DNA from: Montanilutibacter psychrotolerans
GTDB lineage: Bacteria; Pseudomonadota; Gammaproteobacteria; Xanthomonadales; Xanthomonadaceae
Reading direction: 5' to 3'
NCBI RefSeq assembly: GCF_003719825.1
Contig: NZ_RIBS01000002.1
Location: forward strand, 310,001-374,000
DNA length: 64,000 nucleotides
Under the pieces are notes generated by a model. It saw only the letters and a list, made by a program, of their open reading frames with translations. It ran no database searches and had not been told where the DNA came from. The translations under genes and the position numbers were made by a program. Of the stretch, positions 9,008-17,598 are shown in pieces (the first letter of the stretch is position 1; the number at the start of each line of letters is the position of its first letter).

Positions 9008-9013
9008 TAGAAT
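9008..9013 (+). promoter_or_regulatory. Candidate -10 box giving a leaderless nnr transcript
   Basis: TAGAAT within TATAGAATC ends 6 bp before the nnr ATG at 9020. Transcription would start at or next to the A of the start codon. No ribosome-binding site is visible. The 22-bp spacer to queG leaves room for only this arrangement. Confidence 0.5.
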
Positions 9014-9019
9014 CGCCGG

Positions 9020-10519
9020 ATGCCGCCCACCTCGACAATACCGTTGTTGCGCAGCGGTCAGGTCCGCCGGATCGAGGGCGCCGCCGCCCGCCTGCACGGC
9101 GCCGGCCCGGCCGAACTGATGCAGCGGGCTGGGCTGGCGGCGTGGCGATTGCTGCTGGAACGCTGGCCGCGGGCGTTCTGCATCGGCGTGGTCTGTGGCC
9201 CGGGCAACAACGGGGGCGACGGTTACGTTCTGGCGCGCCTGGCGCTGACGTCCGGTCGACCGGTTCGAGTGCTGGTACTGCCTGACGGCGCGCCGCGCAG
9301 CGCGCTGTGCCGCGACGTCGCGGCGCAGTACGCGGCGTCCGGCGGGGACGTTCAGATCTACGACACCGGCGACGACCTGCCGGACGTCGACATCTGGGTG
9401 GACGCACTGTTCGGCATCGGCTTGACCCGGGACCCGGACGCCACCACCACCGCGCTGATCCACGCGATCAACGCCGATGGCGTGCCGGTGCTGTCGCTGG
9501 ACGTGCCCAGCGGCGTCGACGCCGACAGCGGACGGGCCGCGTCGGCGTTTTCTGCCGAGGTGACGCTTACCTTCATCGCCGCCAAGCCTGGTCTGTTGAC
9601 CGGGGCAGGGCGGGTCCAGGCGGGCAGCGTGATCGTCGCCGACCTTGGCCTGCCGCCATCGCTGATTGCCAGCGAAGGCGCCTCGACGGCGCTGCTTCGC
9701 GGTGCACTCGCGCAGTGGCTGCCGCGTCGCGAGCGTGGCGCGCACAAGGGGCACAACGGCCACGTGCTGTGCGTGGGCGGCGATACCGGTTTTGGCGGCG
9801 CGATCGTACTGTGTGCCGAAGCCGCGCTGCGGTGCGGCGCCGGTCTGGTCAGCGTCGCCACGCGCGCCGTACACATCGCGCCGCTGCTCGCGCGACGGCC
9901 CGAATGCATGGCGACGGCGGTCGACAACGCGGCCCAGCTCTTACCAATGATCGAACGTGCGTCGGTGATCGCGATCGGCCCCGGACTGGGGCAGGGCGAG
10001 TGGGGCGAGGGACTGCTCGATCTCGTGCTCGCCAGCGGCAAACCCCTGGTGCTGGATGCCGATGCGCTGAACGCGCTGGCGCGGCGCCCGCGGAAGCTGG
10101 TCGACGCGGTGTTGAGTCCGCACCCGGGCGAAGCGGCGCGGTTGCTGGGTGTTACCGTCGCGGCCGTCGAGGCGGACCGCTTTGCCGCCGCGGCGCAATT
10201 GGCCGAACGCTACGCCTGCGTTGTCGTGCTGAAAGGTGCCGGCACGGTGGTGGCCGCACCGGGTGCAACGGCGCGCGTGATCGATGCGGGCAATCCGGGC
10301 ATGGCTGTCGGTGGCATGGGCGATGTGTTGACGGGTGCGATCGCCGCGCTGCGGGCGCAGGGACTGGCGGTGTTCGACGCGGCCAGCTGCGCTGCGTTGC
10401 TGCATGCTGCCGCGGGCGACATGGCCGCCGGTGACGGCGGCGAGCGCGGCCTACTTCCGGGTGACCTGATGCCCTACCTGCGTAGGCTTGCCAATCCCGA
10501 CACCACCGACGACTCCTGA
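9020..10519 (+). CDS. nnr: Bifunctional NAD(P)H-hydrate epimerase / ADP-dependent dehydratase
   Basis: Repairs damaged NAD(P)H hydrates. 499 residues in two domains. The epimerase (YjeF_N, about 1-215) has LMQRAG and GPGNNGGDGYVLARL. The dehydratase (YjeF_C, about 225-490) has HKGHNGHVLCVGG, the GPGLGQ loop, LDADALNAL, LSPHPGEAARLL and NPGMAVGGMGDVLTG with the catalytic aspartate. The N-terminal RSGQVRRIE segment is conserved, which supports this ATG despite the lack of a Shine-Dalgarno sequence. It is followed by tsaE, as in E. coli. Confidence 0.95.
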   Translation: MPPTSTIPLLRSGQVRRIEGAAARLHGAGPAELMQRAGLAAWRLLLERWPRAFCIGVVCGPGNNGGDGYVLARLALTSGRPVRVLVLPDGAPRSALCRDVAAQYAASGGDVQIYDTGDDLPDVDIWVDALFGIGLTRDPDATTTALIHAINADGVPVLSLDVPSGVDADSGRAASAFSAEVTLTFIAAKPGLLTGAGRVQAGSVIVADLGLPPSLIASEGASTALLRGALAQWLPRRERGAHKGHNGHVLCVGGDTGFGGAIVLCAEAALRCGAGLVSVATRAVHIAPLLARRPECMATAVDNAAQLLPMIERASVIAIGPGLGQGEWGEGLLDLVLASGKPLVLDADALNALARRPRKLVDAVLSPHPGEAARLLGVTVAAVEADRFAAAAQLAERYACVVVLKGAGTVVAAPGATARVIDAGNPGMAVGGMGDVLTGAIAALRAQGLAVFDAASCAALLHAAAGDMAAGDGGERGLLPGDLMPYLRRLANPDTTDDS

Positions 10520-10587
10520 CGCGCAATCGCATTCGCAATGACCGCCGGCCTCTCCGCCTACCACCCAACCACCACGCAGGACCCGCA

Positions 10588-11100
10588 GTGACCGATACCG
10601 CAACGCGTGCATCGCCCCTGGCCGAACACCAACTCGATCTGGCCGACGCCGATGCCACCAACCAGCTGGCCGCCCGGCTCGCCGGTTCGCGGCCGCCCCG
10701 CGCGGTGGTGTACCTGGAAGGCGAGCTGGGCGCCGGCAAATCCACGTTGGCCCGGGCGTTGCTTCGCAGCCTGGGGGTGGTCGGGACCATCCGCAGCCCC
10801 ACCTACACGCTGGTCGAGCGATACCCGCTCCCCGCCGGTGGCGAGGCCTGGCACATGGACCTGTACCGCATCGGCGATCCGGGCGAACTGGAGTTCCTGG
10901 GCCTCGACGGCGATGACGTCGTGCTGTGGCTGGTCGAATGGCCCGAACGCGGCGTCGGCGGCCTGCCCGCCGCGGACCTGCGTGTCCAGCTCACGATGAA
11001 GGGCGATGGTCGGCACGCCCGCCTGGCCGCCGGAACCGTTGCGGGACGGACCTGGCTGGACACCCTGTCCGCCACCAAAGGCGCTCCGGCCAACTCCTGA
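10588..11100 (+). CDS. tsaE: tRNA threonylcarbamoyladenosine biosynthesis ATPase TsaE
   Basis: 170 residues, GTG start. TsaE is the P-loop ATPase that works with TsaB-TsaD to form t6A at position 37 of ANN-decoding tRNAs. The Walker A motif is GELGAGKST (lysine 51), followed by SPTYTLVERYP and MDLYRIGDPGELEFLGLD, all typical. WLVEWPERG forms the next conserved block. The nnr-tsaE-amiC-mutL order matches E. coli. tsaB, tsaC and tsaD are not in the window. Confidence 0.94.
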   Translation: MTDTATRASPLAEHQLDLADADATNQLAARLAGSRPPRAVVYLEGELGAGKSTLARALLRSLGVVGTIRSPTYTLVERYPLPAGGEAWHMDLYRIGDPGELEFLGLDGDDVVLWLVEWPERGVGGLPAADLRVQLTMKGDGRHARLAAGTVAGRTWLDTLSATKGAPANS

Positions 11101-11187
11101 ACCATTGCCTAGGAAGTTCCGGCAGGTCGCGGATTCCAAAGGAAAAAGTTCTTGCAATCACCCAGGGCCGGTGGTTGACTACCGCCC

Positions 11188-12951
11188 ATGCGAGTCAAAG
11201 GGGCCACCGTCCAGAAATTCCTGCTCGGCGCGGCCCTGTTCACGGCGCTCGGCTGGAACCTGGCGCACGCCAGCGAAATCAAGGGCGTGCAGGTCAGCAC
11301 CGGCGCCACCGGTACCCGCGCCGAGATCGCGCTGTCGGGCACGGGCGAGTTCAAGGTCATCAGCCTGCACGGCCCCGAGCGACTGGTCGTCGACCTTCCT
11401 GCATCGTCCCTGGCACGTGGCACGCAGTTGCCTGCCGGCACTGGCGTCGTCCGCTCGATCCGCAGCGGCCAACCGGTTCCCGGGACGACACGACTGGTGT
11501 TCGACCTCGAACAACCCGTGGCCGTACTGAAACCGCGCATCGAACAAAGCGGCACCGGCCCGCGCCTGGTGCTCGAATGGCCGGGCGATGGCGTTGCCTC
11601 GCGCCCGGCGACGGTCCCAGGTGCCGCGGCGCCTGCCGCAACCACTTCCACCACCACGCTGCCTTCAGCCGGAACGGCATCGACGGCGACGGCGATGGCT
11701 TCGACGCCGGCCCCGGCGGCAACCGTCCCGCAGGCAACTGTGCCGCGCTCGGAAGCCACTGCACCCGCGGTCTCGACCAGCGCGGCCTCACCGGGCCTGC
11801 CTTCAACCGCAGGCGCTGCCGGCACGCCCGCGTACGTCGCGCCCGACGCGGCGTCGGCCGCCGCCACCACGCGCCTGATCTCCGAGCTGGCCGCTCGCGC
11901 GGCCACCGCGCGGGGCGCCAATGCGGCGGGACATCCCGCGCCCGTGTCCTCGGCAGCGGCTCCCGCTGCAACCCTGCCGTCTGCAACCGTGCCGTCGTCG
12001 TCGCAGGCAACCGCGCCTGCCGCAGTCGCGCCGCGGGTGCCGACCACGATCGCAACCGGCGTCCCGACTCGTATCGCCACCGGGCAGCCCACGCCGGCTC
12101 CTGGCGCCGGCACATCGGCCACGCCGCCGGGCACGCCATCGGGAGCTGCCGCCACGCCCGCCCCGGTGCGCACATTGCAACAGGTGATGCGCGGCGGCAT
12201 GCGCCCGCTGGTCATCGCGATCGACGCCGGGCACGGCGGTCAGGACTCCGGTGCAGTTGGACTGGCGGGCCGTCGCGAGAAGGACGTCACGCTTGCCATC
12301 GCACGTGAACTCGCGCGTCAGATCAACGCCACGCCTGGGCTTCGCGCGTACCTGACGCGCGACACCGACGTGTTCATCGCGTTGCCACAGCGTGCGCGCC
12401 TTGCGCGTTCGGCGCGTGCGGACATGTTCGTGTCGATCCACGCCGACGCCGCCGAGAACCGCGCTGCCAAGGGATCGTCGGTGTACGTGTTGTCGACGCG
12501 TGGCGCTTCCTCGCAGCGCGCGCGTTGGCTGGCCGACAAGGAAAACGCCTCCGACCTGGTGGGTGGCGTGCGCCTGCGCGACACCGACAACACCCTGACC
12601 TCGGTGCTGCTCGACCTCACCCAGAGCGGCCACATGCGCGCGTCCGAAGACGCGGCCAACCACGTGCTCAGCGGCCTCAAGCGCATCGGCAACAACCACA
12701 AGCCGCACATCGAGCGCGCCAACTTCGCGGTGCTGCGCACCTCGGACATGCCGGCGATGCTGGTCGAGACCGCCTTCATCTCCAATCCCGATGAAGAGCG
12801 CCGCCTCGTCGACCCGGCCTACCAGCGCACGCTGGCGCGCGCGGTGCTCGACGGCGTCAACACCTATTTCACCCAGCAGCCGCCGCCGGGCACGATGTAC
12901 GCCGCCCGTGCACAGGCGCAAACGGCCGGAGCCGCGGGCGGCAGCCCCTGA
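11188..12951 (+). CDS. amiC: Periplasmic N-acetylmuramoyl-L-alanine amidase, AmiC/AmiB type
   Basis: Cleaves septal peptidoglycan so daughter cells separate. 587 residues. A signal peptide covers residues 1-29 (cleavage near LAHAS). An AMIN domain spans about 30-130 (GVQVSTGATGTRAEIALSG and VVDLP). A roughly 200-residue linker rich in Ala, Pro, Thr and Ser follows. The zinc amidase_3 domain (about 340-580) has IDAGHGGQDSGA, the REKD glutamate, FVSIHADA and VETAFISN with the catalytic glutamate. The linker is much longer than in E. coli AmiC, which raises total length above the usual 420-450. The AMIN domain would target the enzyme to the septum; activation by EnvC/NlpD-type factors is known for the family. 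Confidence 0.94.
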   Translation: MRVKGATVQKFLLGAALFTALGWNLAHASEIKGVQVSTGATGTRAEIALSGTGEFKVISLHGPERLVVDLPASSLARGTQLPAGTGVVRSIRSGQPVPGTTRLVFDLEQPVAVLKPRIEQSGTGPRLVLEWPGDGVASRPATVPGAAAPAATTSTTTLPSAGTASTATAMASTPAPAATVPQATVPRSEATAPAVSTSAASPGLPSTAGAAGTPAYVAPDAASAAATTRLISELAARAATARGANAAGHPAPVSSAAAPAATLPSATVPSSSQATAPAAVAPRVPTTIATGVPTRIATGQPTPAPGAGTSATPPGTPSGAAATPAPVRTLQQVMRGGMRPLVIAIDAGHGGQDSGAVGLAGRREKDVTLAIARELARQINATPGLRAYLTRDTDVFIALPQRARLARSARADMFVSIHADAAENRAAKGSSVYVLSTRGASSQRARWLADKENASDLVGGVRLRDTDNTLTSVLLDLTQSGHMRASEDAANHVLSGLKRIGNNHKPHIERANFAVLRTSDMPAMLVETAFISNPDEERRLVDPAYQRTLARAVLDGVNTYFTQQPPPGTMYAARAQAQTAGAAGGSP

Positions 12952-13011
12952 TCGTGCTCGGCTATCATCGGCGCTGACTTCCTGACGACGCCCACGGGCG
13001 CCGCGAGCACC

Positions 13012-14901
13012 GTGACGATCCGCCAACTGCCTGACACCCTGATCAACCAGATTGCCGCCGGCGAGGTCGTCGAGCGTCCCGCTTCGGTGGTCAAGGAACT
13101 CGTCGAAAACGCCCTCGATGCCGGCGCCAGGCGCGTGGACATCGATCTCGAAGAGGGCGGTGTCCGCCTGATCCGCGTACGCGACGACGGCAAGGGCATC
13201 GGTGCCGACGAACTGACGCTGGCCGTATCGCGCCATGCCACCAGCAAGATCGCATCGCTCGACGATCTGGAAGGCGTGGCCACGCTGGGGTTCCGCGGCG
13301 AGGCGCTGCCGTCCATCGCCTCGGTCAGTCGCTTCGTGGTGAGCTCGCGCCGCGTGGAGGCCGAACACGGCGCCACACTCGAGATCGATGGCGGACGGGT
13401 CGGCGAGGTCACGCCACGCGCGCACCCGCAAGGCACCACCATCGAGGTGCGCGACCTGTTCTTCAACGTGCCCGCGCGCCGCAAGTTCCTGAAGGCCGAG
13501 CGCACCGAACTGGGCCACATCGAAGACTGGCTGCGCCAGCTGGCGCTTGCGCGACCCGACGTCGAACTGCGCGTCTCGCATAACGGCAAGGCGTCGCGGC
13601 GCTGGAAAGGCGATGGCGACCTGCTGTCGGACGTACGCCTGCACGAGGCGTTGGGCGAGGAGTTCGCGCGTAACGCGATGCGCGTCGACCATGCCGCCGC
13701 AGGCTTGCGCCTGCATGGCTGGATCGCCCAGCCGGCGTACAACCGCGCCAGCGCTGACCAGCAGTACCTCTACGTCAACGGCCGGGCGATCCGCGATCGC
13801 AGCGTCTCGCACGCCGTCAAGCAGGCGTATGCCGACGTGCTGTTCCACGGGCGTCAGCCTGCCTACGTGCTGTTCCTCGAACTCGACCCGCGGCGTGTCG
13901 ACGTCAACGTGCACCCGGCAAAGCACGAGGTGCGTTTTCGCGATGCGCGGCTGATCCACGATTTCGTCTACCGCACGCTGCACGAGGCGCTGGCCGAGAC
14001 ACGCGCCGGCAATGCGCCGCTCGCACCCGGCAACGGCAACGCGGGCATCGATGGCGATCGTTGGCAGCAGGGCGCGATGGCAGCCGGTGGGTCGGCGTAC
14101 CGCTGGAACGCTCCGCAGGCGCCGTTGGGCCTGCAGGTGGCCGATGCGCGCAACCTCTACGCGGCGCTGTACGGACAGCCCGGCGCGGTGCCTGCCGATG
14201 GAGATGCGCCGGTTGCGGCGTCGGGCATGCCGTTCGCGGCGGCGGCGTTTGCCGGTCCGTCGTCTGCGGCCCCGCCGTTCACGCATCAACCGATGCCCGA
14301 CGACGCTCCGGGCGGCATGCCGCCACTGGGCTATGCGATCGCGCAGTTGCACGGCATCTACATCCTGGCCGAGAACGCCGACGGACTGGTGGTGGTCGAC
14401 ATGCACGCCGCGCACGAGCGCATCGGCTACGAGCGGCTCAAGCACGCGCACGATGGCGAAGGCCTGCGAACGCAGCCGTTGCTGGTGCCGGCCACGCTGG
14501 CGGTGTCCGAACGCGAGGCCGATGTTGCCGAGCGCGAGTCGGCCACGCTGGACGCACTGGGCTTCGAGGTGACACGCAGTGGCCCGCAATCGCTGACGTT
14601 GCGCAGCGTGCCGGCGCTGCTGGCACATGGCGACGTCGAGGCGCTGTTGCGCGATGTGCTGGCCGACCTGCGCGAACATGGCCAGTCGCGCCGCGTCGCG
14701 GAAGCACGCGACGAACTGCTGGCGACCATGGCCTGCCATGGCGCGGTACGCGCAAACCGTCGACTCGGCCCGGCCGAGATGAACGCCTTGCTTCGCGACA
14801 TGGAAGCGACCGAGCGTTCCGGGCAATGCAATCACGGCCGTCCAACCTGGACGCGTTTCAATCTGGCGGAAATGGACCGCTGGTTCCTGCGGGGAAGATA
14901 A
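13012..14901 (+). CDS. mutL: DNA mismatch repair protein MutL
   Basis: 629 residues, GTG start. The GHKL ATPase is clear: [28 protein letters not shown] split across motif I, RDDGKGI, HATSKI and [13 protein letters not shown]. The middle domain has YVNGR and [14 protein letters not shown] proline/alanine-rich linker (about 345-435) leads to the dimerisation domain with [12 protein letters not shown], and the end has CNHGRPT. There is no DQHA-x2-E-x4-E endonuclease motif ([10 protein letters not shown] here), so it resembles nicking-incompetent MutL, as in E. coli where MutH cuts. A TATCAT at 12963-12968 is a possible -10. Confidence 0.96.
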   Translation: MTIRQLPDTLINQIAAGEVVERPASVVKELVENALDAGARRVDIDLEEGGVRLIRVRDDGKGIGADELTLAVSRHATSKIASLDDLEGVATLGFRGEALPSIASVSRFVVSSRRVEAEHGATLEIDGGRVGEVTPRAHPQGTTIEVRDLFFNVPARRKFLKAERTELGHIEDWLRQLALARPDVELRVSHNGKASRRWKGDGDLLSDVRLHEALGEEFARNAMRVDHAAAGLRLHGWIAQPAYNRASADQQYLYVNGRAIRDRSVSHAVKQAYADVLFHGRQPAYVLFLELDPRRVDVNVHPAKHEVRFRDARLIHDFVYRTLHEALAETRAGNAPLAPGNGNAGIDGDRWQQGAMAAGGSAYRWNAPQAPLGLQVADARNLYAALYGQPGAVPADGDAPVAASGMPFAAAAFAGPSSAAPPFTHQPMPDDAPGGMPPLGYAIAQLHGIYILAENADGLVVVDMHAAHERIGYERLKHAHDGEGLRTQPLLVPATLAVSEREADVAERESATLDALGFEVTRSGPQSLTLRSVPALLAHGDVEALLRDVLADLREHGQSRRVAEARDELLATMACHGAVRANRRLGPAEMNALLRDMEATERSGQCNHGRPTWTRFNLAEMDRWFLRGR

Positions 14902-15861
14902 ATGCAACCACGTTCGACATTGCGGTATTCGCTGTTGTCTGCGGTGCTGCTCACGCTGACCATCGCCGGGTGTGGCGGGTCCGGACCCGACGCGGCCAAT
15001 GCCGACGCGGCCGCGGCGCAAGCCAATGCTGACGCGTTTGCGGCCCAGCAGCAGGCCTGGCGCGACGAGCGCAAGGCCGGGTTGATCAAGCCCGACGGCT
15101 GGACCTCGCTGATCGGCCTGCACTGGATCGGACCGGGCGGGCACTACCTGGGAAGCGATGCCGACAACGGCATGCGCCTGGGCATGGGGCCCAAGCACCT
15201 GGGCATGATCGACCTGCGCGGCGGTCGGCTGCGTTTCGTGCCCGAGAGCGGGTTGGCGCTGACCCTCGATGGCCAGCCGCTGGCCGGGCCGGTGTTCCTC
15301 AACACCGACGAAGCGGTGGCCGGCCCAAGCGTGCTCGGCTTCGACGAAGGCAAGGGCCTGGTGACCGTGATCAAGCGCGGCGACCGCTACGCCCTGCGGG
15401 TAAAGCACGCCGATGCGGCCACCCGCACCGGTTTCAAAGGCATCGACTACTGGCCGGCCAAGGAAGACTGGAAGATCACTGGCAAGTTCGTTCCCCATCC
15501 GCCGGGCCGGACGATCGAGGTCGCCAACATCGTCGGCACCACCGACAAGGTGCCCAACCCTGGCGCCGTCGAGTTCGAGCGCGACGGCAAGTCGTACCGC
15601 ATCGAGGCGCTCGACGAGGGCGACGGCGAGTTGTTCCTGGTGTTTGCCGATCGCACCAACGGCCACGGCAGCTACGGCGCCGGTCGCTTCCTGGATGCCA
15701 CCCGACCCGACCCGCAGGGCCGGGTGACGCTCGACTTCAATCGCACCTACAACCCGCCATGCGCGTTCACCGCGTTTGCGACCTGCCCGCTGCCGCCGCC
15801 GGAGAACCGGCTCGACTTGCTGGTGGACGCCGGCGAGAAGGCCTACAAGGCGGCCAACTGA
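14902..15861 (+). CDS. DUF1684-family lipoprotein
   Basis: 319 residues, starting immediately after the mutL TAA with no gap, so probably translated from the same message. Residues 1-24 are a lipoprotein signal with lipobox LTIAGC. A short alanine-rich region is followed by a domain with GWTSLIGLHWIGPGGHYLGS, then FKGIDYWPAKEDW and RTYNPPCAFTAFATCPLPPPENRL, which is the DUF1684 signature. The family has no established biochemical function. The conserved tryptophans, histidine and cysteines suggest a ligand- or metal-binding beta domain, but that is speculation. Confidence 0.85.
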   Translation: MQPRSTLRYSLLSAVLLTLTIAGCGGSGPDAANADAAAAQANADAFAAQQQAWRDERKAGLIKPDGWTSLIGLHWIGPGGHYLGSDADNGMRLGMGPKHLGMIDLRGGRLRFVPESGLALTLDGQPLAGPVFLNTDEAVAGPSVLGFDEGKGLVTVIKRGDRYALRVKHADAATRTGFKGIDYWPAKEDWKITGKFVPHPPGRTIEVANIVGTTDKVPNPGAVEFERDGKSYRIEALDEGDGELFLVFADRTNGHGSYGAGRFLDATRPDPQGRVTLDFNRTYNPPCAFTAFATCPLPPPENRLDLLVDAGEKAYKAAN

Positions 15862-15887
15862 CCGCTTCACCACCACGGACTCCTGCC

Positions 15888-16904
15888 TTGAACCCCAACC
15901 TGCTTCCGATCCGCTTCGCCGGCCTCGTTGCGATCCTGATCGCGGCACTCGTCGGACCCATCGCACCCGGCCATGCGGCCAGCAAGCCGCATTCCGAAAA
16001 ACCGATGGCGCCGCCCGTGGCACCTGCAGGCGTGTCCAAGGAAGTGCAGCAACAGCCGCCGGTGCCGTTGCTATGGAAGCTTTCCGACGCCGACAACAGC
16101 GTGTACCTGCTGGGTTCGTTCCACGTGCTCAAGACCACGGACTATCCGTTGTCGACGGACGTGGAAGCGGCGCTGGGCAACGCCGAACGCGTGGTGTTCG
16201 AGGTGCCGCCGGCGGAATTGAACGACCCCGCACTCTCCAGCAGGATGCTGGCGGCCGCACGCTTCGGCGACGATCGCACCCTGGCCAGCGTGCTGCCGGC
16301 CAAGTTGCACAGCCGCCTTGGCGCGCGACTTTCCGCGATGGGATCCTCGATTGAGCTTCTGGATGCCTACGAGCCGTGGTTCGTGACGTTGAGCCTGATG
16401 ATGGGCGAATCACGGTCGAAGGGCTTCTCGGGCGAAATCGGCCTCGACACGCACCTGATGGGCCGCGCGCATGCCCAGGGCAAGGGCACAGGCGGTCTCG
16501 AGACGATGGCGTCGCAGTTGAAGTTGCTCGACAGCACGCCTCTGGAAGAGCAGATCAGCGGGCTGGAAGAGTTGCTGGGCGAGCCCGACAAGCATATCGC
16601 CGACACCCTGGATGCGATGCACGGCGCGTGGCGCAGCGGCGATGTCGCCGCGCTCGATGCGCTGTTGCGCGAGGACATGCGCAAGCAGACCCCGGAGACC
16701 TATCAGCGGTTGAACGTCGAACGCAACGAGGCCTGGCTGCCGCAGGTGCGCGCCATGCTCGACACGCCCGGCAGCGATGACGTGCTGGTGGTCGTGGGCG
16801 CGATGCACGTTTTGGGTCCGGATGGGCTGGTGGAACGGTTGCGCAGCCAGGGCTACCGGGTGGAGCGCGTGTGCTCGGCCTGCGCGGGCGAAGCGGCGCA
16901 CTGA
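15888..16904 (+). CDS. TraB/GumN family exported protein
   Basis: 338 residues with TTG as the likely start (15888); this begins a good signal peptide (PIRFAGLVAILIAALVG, cleavage near GHAAS). The frame is open further upstream inside the preceding gene, without homology. LLWKLSDADNSVYLLGSFHVLK is the TraB/GumN N-terminal motif, given here in parts: LWKLSD and LLGSFHV. GLDTHLMGRAHAQGK and VVGAMHVLGPDGLVERLRSQG give the conserved middle and C-terminal histidine motifs. Members are related to the Tiki metalloproteases and were first noted next to the xanthan gum genes. The conserved GxxH motifs fit a metal-dependent enzyme in the periplasm, substrate unknown. Confidence 0.82.
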   Translation: MNPNLLPIRFAGLVAILIAALVGPIAPGHAASKPHSEKPMAPPVAPAGVSKEVQQQPPVPLLWKLSDADNSVYLLGSFHVLKTTDYPLSTDVEAALGNAERVVFEVPPAELNDPALSSRMLAAARFGDDRTLASVLPAKLHSRLGARLSAMGSSIELLDAYEPWFVTLSLMMGESRSKGFSGEIGLDTHLMGRAHAQGKGTGGLETMASQLKLLDSTPLEEQISGLEELLGEPDKHIADTLDAMHGAWRSGDVAALDALLREDMRKQTPETYQRLNVERNEAWLPQVRAMLDTPGSDDVLVVVGAMHVLGPDGLVERLRSQGYRVERVCSACAGEAAH

Positions 16905-16911
16905 ATCCCAC

Positions 16912-16990
16912 GGGCACCGGCTCCCGCGTCGGTTCCAGCGCCAGCGCCAGTGAAGATTCCAGCGCCGATTCGGGCACCGGCTCCGGCGCT
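16912..16990. other. Low-complexity tract between the GumN-like gene and rnfB
   Basis: The 162-bp spacer holds repeated CAGCGC and GGCACCGGCTCC words; GGGCACCGGCTCC occurs twice about 62 bp apart. Read in one plus frame it gives a Ser/Gly/Ala-rich string, and in a minus frame a Pro/Glu-rich string. Neither is in frame with a neighbouring gene. It looks like degenerate coding-type low complexity rather than a regulatory site. Confidence 0.4.
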
Positions 16991-17066
16991 CGGCACTTCA
17001 AAGCAGATCGATTGAAGACGTCCCGTGCCCACGAGCGCGGGGCGACTGTCCTCCCGGTTGCGCGCT

Positions 17067-17525
17067 TCAGCGCTCCTGGAGTCCAGCCTGCCGGTTGCTG
17101 ACGGATTCGTCGGGAAGCCGCGGCGCTACCAGGACGATGCAGTCCACCGGGCAGGCCGGCACGCACAACTCGCAGCCCGTACAGAGCGGCTCGATGACGG
17201 TGTGCATGTGTTTGGCGGCGCCGACGATCGCGTCGACCGGGCAGGCCTGGATGCACTTGGTGCAGCCGATGCAGTCGGCCTCCACCACGAGCGCCACCTG
17301 GGGCGGCTTGTGTTCGCCACGGCTGCGGTCGTACGGCCTGGGCTCGGCGCCGAGGAGTCGCGCCAACGCCATGGCGCCGGCATCGCCGCCTGGCGGGCAA
17401 TGGTCGACGCCGGCATCGCCCGCGGCCATCGCCTCGGCGTACGGCCGGCAACCCGGATAGCCGCACTGGCCGCACTGGGTCTGCGGCAACAGGCGATCGA
17501 GGCGTTCAACGAGATCGGGAGTCAT
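17067..17525 (-). CDS. rnfB: RnfB-like ferredoxin (electron transport complex subunit B)
   Basis: 152 residues. An Fe-S domain (C18, C21, C26, C43) is followed by two 4Fe-4S ferredoxin motifs (C85, C88, C91, C95 and C115, C118, C121, C125). These are the cluster domains of RnfB/RsxB. The N-terminal membrane anchor of E. coli RsxB is absent: the protein starts with [14 protein letters not shown] and goes straight into the first cluster domain. No other rnf gene is nearby. It follows metG on the same strand by 73 bp. It is probably a soluble multi-cluster ferredoxin; membership of a full Rnf complex is not shown here. Confidence 0.85.
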   Translation of the reverse strand: MTPDLVERLDRLLPQTQCGQCGYPGCRPYAEAMAAGDAGVDHCPPGGDAGAMALARLLGAEPRPYDRSRGEHKPPQVALVVEADCIGCTKCIQACPVDAIVGAAKHMHTVIEPLCTGCELCVPACPVDCIVLVAPRLPDESVSNRQAGLQER

Positions 17526-17598
17526 CGTGGGCGCAGGCTGCGGCGCGTTCTGCCGGCGGCGTGGGGTTGGCCGACCGGCAGGCTGCGGATCACGCGAT

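Noticed and set aside
11803-16023. A 1406-codon open frame on the minus strand across amiC, mutL and two exported-protein genes
   Set aside because: It is antisense to four clearly coding genes, lacks any domain, and long antisense frames are expected in GC-rich DNA.
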